From positions 8,313,001 to 8,377,000 of the forward strand of contig OX387205.1 of NCBI GenBank assembly GCA_947561715.1: a stretch of DNA of 64,000 nucleotides, given 5' to 3'. The position numbers were made by a program, and so were the translations under genes. The stretch comes from Ascidia mentula. Lineage: Eukaryota; Chordata; Ascidiacea; Phlebobranchia; Ascidiidae. The notes beneath the pieces are model-generated. The model searched no databases and was not told the DNA's origin. It was given only the letters and a program-made list of their open reading frames with translations. Shown piece after piece: positions 12,637 to 23,699 of the stretch (its first letter is position 1; every line of letters starts with the position of its first letter).

Positions 12637-12922
12637 ATCCAGGTGGAATAACGTCAGTTGCAGACTTAATCAATGACAAAACCTTGCTGCCGAAAAAAGG
12701 AATTCTAAACATTCTGCATAATGAGGAAAGTTGTCAAATTGTTGTTTGTTGAATTGACTTATCTTCTATTAGAAGGCAACGTTTATACATCTGCTGCGTT
12801 TTTTAAGGATTTGTCACGTTGATGTTAATAGCCCAAAACGTCATTTAAACCCAAATTAGTTTCATAAGTCAGTGGTTGTGTGAATAAACTATAAAGTTTT
12901 TAGGAATATATAAAGTTTGGTG
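12637..12922. promoter_or_regulatory. Divergent promoter interval (small ORF/LRSAM1 side and MCT gene)
   Basis: This stretch of about 290 bp lies between two head-to-head 5' ends, the leftward ORF starting at 12636 and the transporter ATG at 12923. It has no coding sequence and no obvious TATA box at a convincing position. The short spacing makes a shared bidirectional promoter likely, but transcription start sites are not visible. Confidence 0.4.
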
Positions 12923-15900
12923 ATGAAAGACTCCGCAAAGTGCAAGAAATCAAACTGCGCCCCTGTGCAGCACACAGAAGAGTCAAAAACGGTGAGATTT
13001 TATGCGCAAATATACCAACAAATATTCAAGCCTACATAAAACAACTTTTTAAGCTTGAGTTAGAAATAACTTTTTGATACTGGTGTATTAAAAATTGCCC
13101 AAAGGCAGAAGTACCGGAAGGACATGATGGCGGATTCGGGTGGGTGATTGTGTTTAGTTGTTTCGTTATTGAAGGCTATGTGTTCGGAACCATTCGATGC
13201 TTCTCCGTCTTTCTTAACCCCTTTCAACAGGAATATAAAACAACAAATAACATGGTATGTTTATGCAATCTTAAAATTCTAAAGTAAGTTGGATTTTTGT
13301 GATAGTATAGTCTTTTCTCTGCAACATTTCCAAGCATGTTTTCTTTGTTCGTCTGCAAATTCCAGTGTTTTAACCTAAAAGTAGATATTATGTCACCATG
13401 CAACCGGTCATAAACGTTCACGAATAAAGCTTTTGGTGCGATGTATCATCCTATTTTGAAAAAGGTATCTTGGATTCCGTCCATATGCCTCGCTTTACTT
13501 CATTCCTCTGGTATGCTGGCTAGTCAGATGAGTAAAAGGTTGGGTGCCCGGACGGTGGTTATAATCGGCGGTTTACTGACCTCTAGTGGATTTATCGTAG
13601 CTTCGTTTGCCAACAACATAGCGTATGTCTATCTCGGTATCGGACTGGCTTCAGGTAGGTTAAAGTTACAACGTACAAAAATCTTAGTCTGGTAGGAAAA
13701 ATGTTGAATTTAACGTGTTTCTGTTTATTTCAAGGTTTGGGCTTTGGTCTTGCCTATATTCCTTCCAATGTTCTTGTTGGACAATATTTCACAAAACGAA
13801 AAGCCCTGGCCTATTGCATCACATCAACTGGAGGACCAGTTGCTTCTTTTGTGTTTGCACCTCTGTTTCAAGTGCGTTTTCTATGAAATAATTTTTTTTC
13901 AACCTTCAAGTCACCTTATTTGTATTTGGTTTAACAAGAACATAACTTATACAAATCACTGACTTGTTTGCATGCTTGAAGGTACTGGTGGATCGCTATT
14001 CCCTCAGCACAGCGCTGCGTATTATCGCCGGTTTATTATCAACCATATCTATTTGCGGGATCTCAATGATTTTACCAAAGAAGACTTCAGACGTTGAAAA
14101 TGGAATAATCAATTCTGCGTTTACAGTTGACGACACCCCGTTTCGTGAGCACGGTTAGTTTTCCTAAATATACTTCACATAAATGCCAATAATTTTACAG
14201 TTTTTTGAACAGCATAATAAACAATGTGGAGCCAATAATATAAATTGTGTATAAGCTGCAGACAGATGGCCACTGTTTCGACCTAAAACGTCTCATCAGT
14301 GCAGCTGGTGTTTGGTCAGCAAAGTCGTCTGATAGTCACACCAGCTGCACTGATGGGACCTTTTAGGTCGAAACAGTGGCCATCTGTCTGTAGCTTATAC
14401 ACAGCATAATAAACTTTTACCTTTTGATATGCAACGATTGTTGAGACTTGGTGTTGATTCGCATGTAATGACATTTATCATACGTTGCCCTTTTTAGTAT
14501 TGTCAGACATTCCTGAAATGACGGATGTGGATTCAAGCAGCTCTGAGGACGAAGGCGAGGCAAAGAAACGATCAATTAGGGAAATTTTACAAAGAAGAAA
14601 GAGCTTCGGTGGCTTTGATCATTTTCCTATTATGAACACAAGGCAATCTGCTATGCTTTTTTCCTTTTGTGGTTCGCGTTGTTATGTTACGTCGTACTGA
14701 TGTGTATCTATTTCTGCGCTTGAATGAAAATTACCAACATGCCATTAAATATTAAGGAAACACAACTGAAATTCCACAAGCTTGCTTTGTTAACACATAC
14801 CGCTATTTCTAACATCTAATCAACAATCGCATGTATTCAGCAAACGACACTCCACCCAACGTAAACGAAGACATTTTGAATTTGCTCCCCAAAGGGACGA
14901 ATTGATTCGCTGCAGAGAAGTGCAAAACAAAAAGGAAATGGTTGCATATCAATCCACATCCGAGCAAAAACAATCCAACCTACATCCTATCACGAATGAG
15001 GTAAAAATAACTGTTTTGTCTTATGTGCGGAAGTATTATGCTGCTGAATCAACTTACTGAATATATATACTGTCTTTGGCCTTACATTTACGAACTTAAG
15101 TTATTACCAAACCAACTTCCCCTCGGGTTTTTTTGCCAGGCTAGTTAGCACAATAGCACTGTATCAAAATCTTACCGTATTAGCAATTGTTTGGCGTCCT
15201 CCAAACCAATTTAAATTTTAAAATGGTTGGTGTAACTTTTGTTTCACAACACGCGACTCTTTTTCAGAATTTATCCGAAAATTTTACTGAAAGTCAAGAC
15301 GGATTGCAATGGGAATTACTCACACAATCTCCGTTTGTTGTGTATTGCTTTGTGGGGTTGTGCATTGGTGCCGGAGCGTTTACACCCAATGTATTTCTTG
15401 TCCCCCATGTCGTATCGCGGGGTTTCGTCAGTTTCGATGCCGCAATCCTAGTTTCAATTATGAGTGGAGTTTCAATTATAAGCAGGTAAACAGAACCATG
15501 TTAAATAATTTATATTTTGCAGCAGCTTTTCATGTCTACCTTTTCATTGTAGTGCTTTTGCCAGTGACTTGCTTGATATTAATTTCGTTTTTAACAGCTT
15601 GGCGAGTGGTTGGTTCATCGCAATCTCTTCCGCAATGCTTATGTACTATGATGTAATATCACTTTTCTTGCTGGGACTTTCCTGCATCCTATGTCCTTTA
15701 GCCGAATCCTACAACCAATTGGTGATATTTTGCGTGTGCTTTGGACTTTTTCTCGGTTGGTCAAAATTATTTTATTTTCACCGGCCTTATTTTTCGTCAA
15801 TTGTGTTTTTTGCTAAAATGAAAAAAAAATTTTGCTTCAATGAAAAAAGCGTAGCCTGGGTACTTTTTACCAGGTAGCAAGGACCATATATATTATGATA

Positions 15901-17156
15901 CACATTTACATGGGTCTACACCAGAGGTTTCCGAAAATGCGACATACGTATACTGGTGGTCGGATTTATTCGCTTTACAGCTCATGCTATAAATGTATTG
16001 CCATATATAATAACCATGATGTTTAACAACAGGTGCGACAATGGCCCTACCCTTTTCTGTTCTGTGTGAAGTGGTCGGCACAGATTGCTTGTACAGTGGC
16101 TTTGCGTTTTTTATGATGGTGACAAGCATCGCCGTTCTTATCACACCACCCTTCGCAGGTTAGTCGGTGATAATAAGTCATCAGTGGCAACAATATTCCT
16201 CACAATTCACGTGCAATTATAACGGATGCATTAGCTCCTAAAGGACGAGTTTCAGTAACATGAAATTCACAACTGATGACAATCCCTGTGCCGCAGGTTG
16301 GCTTGTCGACGTCACTGGATCGCACGATGCCATCTTTTACGTCTCCGGGGCTGCTCTTTTGTTGGCTTCACTTGGTGTTCTATTCATCACACTTTGTACA
16401 GAAGTATCAGTCGAAGAAACAGAAACCGAAGTTGAAAATGATGGGACAAGCAATGTACCTAATGATAAATACTATTTGGTTGTGCAAAAATATCTCAGAC
16501 AAGTACTGATGTGCCTTTTGTTGCTGTTTCCTTTAGAAGCAAGTGTGATCATATGCAATATGTAACCAGAGTTTATCCCAATTTGCACTGTTTATTTGCG
16601 TACTTCGTCCCTGAGGAAACGGGTTTGAGATAAAGCATAACCATACTTTAACTAACCCTAATCAGGTAACTTACAAAAACGTCGTTTTACGACAATTTTA
16701 ACTTCTAGGTTCCTTCAACCGCGGTTGAAAAACAAGAAACAACATCGTTTTCTGTAACCAGACAGCAACGTATCAACTCGTCCCACGGCAGTGAGTGGAT
16801 TTGTAAAATAGTCTAATATTTTAAGAACAATATAGTTCTTACCAACATTTAAACTGAGTAATCCTTTTCTAACAGTTAATTTGTTTTGATTAGGTTTGTA
16901 CAGTGGTGAAAGCATGGAGCAGACACAACCACAAGAACGTAGTAATAAGAATATACCGGTTCCAAGAGGTCAGCGTATCAGAAGACAAAGCATATTGCTA
17001 AGCACAGGAAGGTTGGTCACTGTTTCTTTTTTCAAGACATTGATGCCCTGTTTTGCATATTTTACTTCCATATATTTTTGAAGGCCGAAGAGAAGGAACA
17101 CAGATCGGGCGAAACAAGTTCTGCCGCCTTTAAAACGAAGAAAATCACTCGTATAG
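12923..17156 (+). CDS. SLC16 (monocarboxylate transporter-like) MFS protein
   Basis: Multi-pass plasma-membrane carrier of the MCT family, which moves monocarboxylates or related small molecules, usually proton-coupled. The first exon, 12923-12991, encodes a short Cys/Lys N terminus. The second, starting about 13107, has the MCT hallmark at TM1 (DGGFGWVIVFSCFVIEG; family motif [DE]G[GS][WF][GA]W). Further exons at about 13465-13654, 13735-13872 and 13980-14155 supply TM2-TM6 (VSWIPSI, TGGPVASFVFAPLFQ). Exons near 14498 and 14841-15000 form the acidic and basic central loop. Exons at about 15268-15485, 15598-15755, 16032-16160 and 16297 onward give TM7-TM12. Exons at about 16710-16791 and 16895-17012 and a final one with TAG at 17154-17156 form a basic Ser/Arg tail. 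The donor of the loop exon near 14.6 kb is unclear. Substrate cannot be assigned. Confidence 0.88.
14248..14402. mobile_element. Palindromic foldback element (MITE-like)
   Basis: Two long inverted arms, about 14248-14310 and 14337-14402, share the core ACTGTTTCGACCTAAAA and GCTGCAGACAGATGGCC and differ by a few substitutions, leaving a loop of about 26 bases. A 14-base direct repeat, ACAGCATAATAAAC, flanks the block at 14209-14222 and 14401-14414. It lies in an intron of the MCT gene. A related one-armed copy lies at about 43141-43201. Confidence 0.75.
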
Positions 17157-20100
17157 GAAAGTTTGATCGAAAGTCTTTTTGACATGTCGGTTTTGATTAA
17201 TGTAATCGATGTTGTAGACGAAAATGTCATCTTCATTGTACAGGAACACAAAAAGCGCAAGAGTTTCATTTTCCATGCACATTTTTATTGCAAACTTTTG
17301 TTAAAGTTTAAATGTGTTATTTTATCTAACATACAGATCTTGTGCATGTAAACAAGCGTTTTTGGTGTCGATTTGTCAATGTCAAAACAAAGATTGGTAT
17401 CACAAAAAAACTACTGCGCTGTATACTGTAAAGTTAAAGCGATGTTTTGTGTGTCCTGCAAAGTGCTCATCTCAGTTAAATTGTATGTACTTGAAGTGAC
17501 ACAAAATTCCGTGTATTAATGTGTCAATGTATGGTTCCAGCAAAGCTGTAGAGCTTGTGCATTATTGATGCAGCGGTTAACACCTTTTCTTGAATAATAC
17601 AACATGGTGGGTATAGTGGTGCCACAATGTGTCGTCTCAGTCGTTTAACGCGACAGCAGTTGGAATGGCAATGCGTTGTGCCGGAAAGTTAACACATAAA
17701 TCAATACCTATTTTTTGCTCAATGGATTTTCGTTCAATTGTGCAGAAAGAAATATAAAGTAAAGATGAAAAAGGGCAGAGGATGATGCACATCTCCATAG
17801 TTTTAGTTTTTTTGATTTGTTTATTTCTGTTATTGGTGCCTATATATATTTTTTTGCTGCTTGTGGTAGAAAATGAGAGAATGCAAAGGCCGCCAAATGG
17901 CCCTATTAAAATTTTATGAGCGAATTGCATTTTCATGCATTGGAATAGAAGGCACGGTACATCTTAATCATGGTCGGGAATCTTGCAGCGCAGTTTTAAA
18001 GCAATTGCCTTCACCCAGGTCCTCACAATGCATAGATGCCTCTATAGAGAGTTTGTTATGCCAGGTTGCCAATTCTTTTCGGTAATAATGGAAAGGAAAG
18101 TTTAACTTTGGTTTGGAGTGTTTTGCTGAGCATAGCCTTAAAATACTTTCCAAGTGTACTTGTATATGAGCTGACATACCGTTAATTTAAAGAATTATTG
18201 TGCATTTACTATGTAACTATTAAGTGAGGTCGTTCGGCCATTCTTTGTATGGCATTGGCGCACGATGGAAGGGTTAAAGCCAGTTAATACCACTGCATCC
18301 TGCCTCAGTCTTATGGCTTACCTCATACTACATCTGTCCTATGTCTGTCGATCGACTGCTAACGCACACGTTCTATATAGAGAGTAAAGGATCAAAAATA
18401 GCAACCAAAGCCCGCTGGAAAGTAGTTTGGAATGCGTCGTCACGTCATGACGTAACCAGTAGCGATGGTGCTTTGAACTGTCCCATAACATTGCTGCAAC
18501 AGAATTAACTTATCACTTGATTGGCGTGTCGATAGCGTGGCTCATTGATTTATTGGCGCCAGGCCTGTGGTACGAACACAGGACCAGGACGTCCGCACGC
18601 ATACGATACGACGTACTTGTGGCCACTTTGTACCTGCAGCGGTGCTGACCATATTTCAGTTCAGGAAGAAACACGTTTATTGAGAAAATACAGTTAATAT
18701 TCAGCTTTCTGAGCAGTGATAGTTGGTAGCGAAAATAAACCGACTTGTTTGATGTACAAGTCTACTAAATCAACGCAATATTGTAGGAGAGGTTTTAGTG
18801 ATTCTTAATTGTATTCATGCGTCTAAACCTATGCTTTCGTATCGAGCTTCGGCGCTTACCTTTCAATGGCACTGTCGTTTACAGACGCATCGTTGTGACA
18901 TTTGAGATTTAATTTCCTTGCTGTACGAAGTGCGGGAGAAGGTTTATCTTAAAGCAGCCTCTTGTCCGCCAAATTCCCGTACGCTATCCTGTGGATCAAT
19001 GCCTGATCGATAAAAACAAATAGCAAGCAGGTGGAGCAGGGAAATCACCCGCTGCGGCAGGCAAGTGAGGAGGTTGATTGCTAATAAATGCTTATATTTT
19101 TTAGATTGCCTGCCTTACGAGTAGCGGCGCGGGACTGCAATAAAACGATCAAGATTATTAAAAAATATCGACTGGTAATGTTGCGATGCCTGTTTTTTAT
19201 TTACAAGGGAGCATATAACTAATGGAAAGCATTGCTAGTTTACCGTCAGCTGCAAAGGAACCATAGGAAGCAGACTTCCCGTGGGGATGTTCAACGTCAT
19301 ACGACTACATTGAATTACATAAAGCCGCCTTATCGGATTTGTCAAGGCGTTATTAGTCATGTGGAGGTCTGAAGCATATTTCTGGCAAAAAAGCACATAT
19401 GTGCATACGCCCAAGTATCAACTTTCGCGATTTATAAGTTGCATAGAGATGGAATGGTAGCAAATGTCAGATCGATATAGCAGCTGTGTCAGGTTACATT
19501 GCAGGGTCAAGACAGGCTGTGTGTATAGTAGAGCAATAAAAACAGTAGAGAGTGACTCCCACCAAGGCTAGAGGTGCTCATTCTGTATATGCTGTGTTTG
19601 TTTCTTCGCAGCCTTTCTGTCCACAGCACGAGCCACGTTTGCTTTCCGCTTGGAACATCAATTGAAAATCGTTTGTGTAACACCAGATTGTGCACTGACG
19701 TAGTTAAACAAGTATTGATCCAAATTTTGCCTGATATGGCGATATCTGCTGAGTACAACATATGTCGGAATATGGTGGTTATTGCCTTTTTGTCACTTGT
19801 CACGCCTGCTGCCAAAAGGGCTTGACAAATGTTAATAGTGTAATGTAACATAGGAGGTGTGAAACGAAGTGTTTCGTCCTTCGTAAATTTGTCAAACTGC
19901 TTTTATCACTTCTGTTGTAAATTGTAGATATGCATACATTGTCGTCGGCTTTGTGCCAAAGTTCTGTCCAATACGGTACGAAATGACAACCATTTGCTTG
20001 ACCTGGCAATATGTAATCTATGATCTCGAGCTTTTACGTCAATACGAGGCGACAAATGTCAAATCAATATATTATATTGTCCCTTGTGGCGGGCCTTTCA

Positions 20101-20574
20101 TTTTTCTTGTCTAAATTTGGTTGGAAAATATGCGTCCAACTCTTGGCCCAGGGGCAAAATGCGACCAGGTTTTAAATGATATTTCATAATTTTGATACGA
20201 AAAACTATCTGCCACTATTTTTCTGTTTTCAGTATCAAAAATAAAGACTTTCGAACGACATACATATTCGTGTTTGTGTAAAAGAACATAAGCGCTAAAT
20301 TAATATATTACTGTCGTTTTATAACTGCGACTAGTTTATATGAACTCATGAGGTTAAAAATTTAAAAATCCTTGTCGTGTAAAGCGGTTTATAAAGTCCA
20401 TATAGACATATCTTTTTAAGTGTGTACATATATGAAATAAAACCAAGCTCATATTTTAACTTCATACTTTGACGTGATCACAGCATTTTATGTTCATAGG
20501 TGGATATCGTGTATTGGTAGACGGAAAAAATACATAGCTACCTTTTAGTGCACTAGAAATGACATGAAAGGGAC
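17157..20574. other. Intergenic, no gene seen
   Basis: This 3.4 kb interval between two plus-strand genes contains the 3' UTR of the transporter gene and only short ORFs without family resemblance. A moderately GC-richer patch at about 18400-18660 contains a TGACGT/ACGTCA-rich palindromic stretch (CGTCACGTCATGACGT), which could be regulatory for the LRR gene downstream. No RNA gene was recognised. Confidence 0.5.
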
Positions 20575-22711
20575 ATGCTGGTTGTAGCGCTCATAGCGGC
20601 CTCTCTTGTTAAACTGGGAAGCGGTTCATACTCCAAAATCTGCGCCGACGTTTGCCAGTGTTCGAAAGGAGTCACGGATCAGTCTTTTACGGAGACGATG
20701 CGAGTTGACTGCCATGGTCAGGATTTAACTACCGTGCCATCAAGCAAACTTATTTACGATGCTTGGCACGCATCCTCAATAGACTTAAGCAACAACCTAA
20801 TTACAAGGTTAGACCGAAACGCCTTTCGAAGTCAAAAGCTAGTGGAACTAAGATTGGACCAAAATGACATCGAAGAAGTTGACGATGCCGCTTTTAACGT
20901 CACAACGCCTGGGTGGCCTTTCGTTAGGACTTCCCCCTTGCGTTTTCTTAATTTAAAAGGTTGGAAGTAATTTGAATATTGCTGTCTGGAATCTATGTTT
21001 TTGTGTAACGTGTGATTTCACACAAAGTCAACAAAATAAAACAAATTGGCGTAAGCATACTTAACATTGTTTGATGAATAAGACTTTGACTTATTCAAAC
21101 CAAAGATATGTTTTCCAGGTAACAACTTACACAGCATTCCCAAAGCCTTTGGCACAACCGATAAAACTACCGCCGATCTCAATAACCTTTGGTCTTTGCA
21201 ACTGGGCGGAAATCCGTTTGGAAAGAACATTCATAGCGACTCATTTTCAGGCGTTGAGTAAGCGGCTTGAGACATGATGATATGTGATTATAAAAGACGA
21301 AAGAGAAACCAATAAAGTTAATAGTAAATGTAAAATGTAAACAACAGGCCCAATTACTTGTATGTGGGTATAACAGCTCCTAACATCTTTTGTGTTTCAG
21401 GCAAGTCGTCAAATTGGATCTTTCGAGATGCATGCTCACCAGCTTGCCCGGCATTATCTTCAAAAACATGCATAACCTAAGGGAACTTAATTTATCCTTT
21501 AACAGTTTGTCTGTGATACCACAGACCTCTTTCGGAAAGAACTTGGCCTTAACAATCTTAAGGTAAAACTATCGAGTTTGGCAAGTTTGCCTTTGGTTAT
21601 TAGGCAGTCATTCGCAACACGTTACGTACACAAAGTTCCACATTCAATTAACATTACCTTATAACATAAAGGTTCGCAATGGGGCGTGGTTGAGGCTTCG
21701 CAAGTCGCAAGCTATAATGTTTTATTATTATATTCGTTGGGTTTAATAGAAGCAAACTTTACTCCCGTTTGACATATCGTATAGCAAAGCTTAAGCCTTT
21801 TAGTTGATGTGCGGATTACAGTACATATAAGATCACAATAATTTTTATGCAGGCTTGACGGAAACAATTTAGCAGGAATTCCGCACCGATTGCCGAAAAA
21901 CATCAAAGTGCTTTGCTTGGCATCCAACATGATTCGCAATCTCACTGAAGAAGATCGATTTTCTCTGGCGCGCCTCCGGAAATTGGAAATTCTCGATCTC
22001 AGCGGCAACTTGCTGCGGCTGCATCCGTTTGGCAGTTTCTCCACTTTATCAAACCTCAAACTTCTGGATCTTTCGCACAACCACATTGACCGAGTAACTT
22101 TCAACACTTTTGCGGGACTGGGGAACCTACACTATTTATTCCTAAACAATAATCCAATTTTGACAAGCTTTGAGCATGGAGCACTGGAACCATTAGCCTC
22201 TGTTCGTTACCTCTTTCTGAATGGGTGCACACTGGCTAAAATATTTATGTCCCCATCTTCTCCCGGAGTTGCCTCACTGCGTTTCCTGTGGCTTTACGGT
22301 AACCCTATTAACTGCAACTGCGAGGTGGCGCCCTTCATCCAAACGATGCGAAAAAACGAAATTCAGCTTGATGCCGACGTGCGGGAAATTCCATCGCAGG
22401 AATCTGATGAGGAGTTAAAAGGAATTTTACAATCGAAGCTGGAGAATTTCGATAAGGAAGCTTCTCCAACAGTGTGTGCAGGGCCATCGAACCGACTTCG
22501 AAAGGTTGTTGGCAGAACGATCGCCAACGTGCCAGTGGAATACCTAACCTGTCCGGATGAGCCAATCTATGTGGTGGTATCAGTGTTCCTGGGCATCTTT
22601 CTCTTTGCTGCCGCCATCCCGGTTGTTTTCTGTATGATTGGATTTTATCTGCTACTCGTCCGTTTAGCTAAAACTCAGCTTGGTTGGAAGTTTGACGACG
22701 CCGAAGACTGA
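20575..22711 (+). CDS. Single-pass leucine-rich-repeat membrane protein, 514 aa
   Basis: Cell-surface LRR protein, probably an adhesion or recognition receptor. Four exons join cleanly: 20575-20959, 21119-21257, 21401-21562 and 21853-22711. The N-terminal signal peptide (MLVVALIAASLVKLGSGS) precedes a Cys-rich LRR cap (CADVCQC). About ten LRRs follow (for example SSIDLSNNLITRLDRNAF, KLDLSRCMLTSLPG, LEILDLSGNLLRLHPFG, LKLLDLSHNHIDRVTFNTF). A C-terminal cap has the typical NPINCNCEVAPF start and later cysteines. A hydrophobic TM helix (VVVSVFLGIFLFAAAIPVVF) is followed by a short tail ending DDAED. No Ig, FN3, TIR or kinase domain follows, so it resembles small LRR adhesion or regulatory proteins rather than a Toll-like receptor. 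Orthology is not assignable by eye. Confidence 0.85.
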
Positions 22712-22944
22712 GCATTGTTTTCAGCAGCAAATGGGGTTTGGTTTTAAGGCATGAAACAGTCCTGCTCTTTCAGGTGGGCCGAGAAGCAACAGAGAGCAAT
22801 TGTTACTGGGACAAACTCTCAAACCAATTATGACGTTTTTGTCGTGCGTTCAGCACGCTGCTACGCGTTTTACGCACTTTCATGTTTTACTCTTTCCATA
22901 GTTTCTGTTTTTATTTGCACTTGTATTCTTGTGGACGCCAAGTA

Positions 22945-22950
22945 AATAAA
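22945..22950 (+). terminator. Polyadenylation signal AATAAA of the LRR gene
   Basis: A canonical AATAAA lies 234 bases after the stop codon, in the expected place for 3' end formation. The intervening 64-codon ORF is therefore 3' UTR. Confidence 0.6.
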
Positions 22951-23699
22951 AACTTTCGTGGTAAGTCTGTTGGGATCAAACAGCGGGAACGGGAGACCAT
23001 CAACTACTTTTTGCGCGTATTAACAATTTAACATCCTGTGGGACGTTTTCCCAATAGGACAAAACATACTTCGGTCTCGACTCAAGTTTTGCGACCATAA
23101 TTTGTTGCCTGCTCAGCCACATGTGTCGATGTTATTGTGCGAAGCACTTCCTGCATTTTCCAACGCGTGGTTTTCAGAGCTCAGAGCAGATGAAATTCAC
23201 ACGCTTTTTTTGCAGCATATCTCCTGCTATATTTCCATTTTCGACAATGATAAAAAAGATTGAATGCCAGTGAGTATCGAAACACGTTCGTAGCGGTATA
23301 AGAGTCAAACTTGACGAGGTAGCCAAGTAATGAGCATAGTTCAGCAATTTGCAGCGGGACGAATGCTTAGACTTAAACTAACAAGTATGGTCAATAAGGG
23401 AATAATTTATCGCATATACAACAGTAGCGTGACGTCTATACGGAAACCAAAATATAGACCCAGCTTAGTGGTTATTAAACAATCACTACCTCCAACAATC
23501 GTTTCAGTGATCGGATACAAATACCTTTTCTAGATTGCTCTGCTATAGGCAAAAAAACGACGCAACACAAAACATAATTAAAAACCACCAAGTTCCTTTA
23601 GAGTGGAAACCTTAGGTCCGGGGTCCTCTTGGGGAGGATTTCCTTCTTTACGGACGACACGATTTTTACTGTGAGCCAGTCTATAGATCCTACACTGCG
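22951..23699. other. Intergenic between convergent genes
   Basis: This interval lies between the 3' end of the plus-strand LRR gene and the stop codon of the minus-strand Polycomb-like gene. It must hold the latter's 3' UTR. No coding sequence or structured repeat was recognised. Confidence 0.45.

Noticed and set aside
17873-18177. Overlapping 70-codon ORFs on both strands
   Set aside because: No splice-linked partners, no recognisable motif and antisense to each other; treated as chance.
22751-22945. 64-codon ORF after the LRR gene with a hydrophobic end
   Set aside because: It lies between the LRR stop codon and an AATAAA signal and has no homology, so it is most likely 3' UTR.
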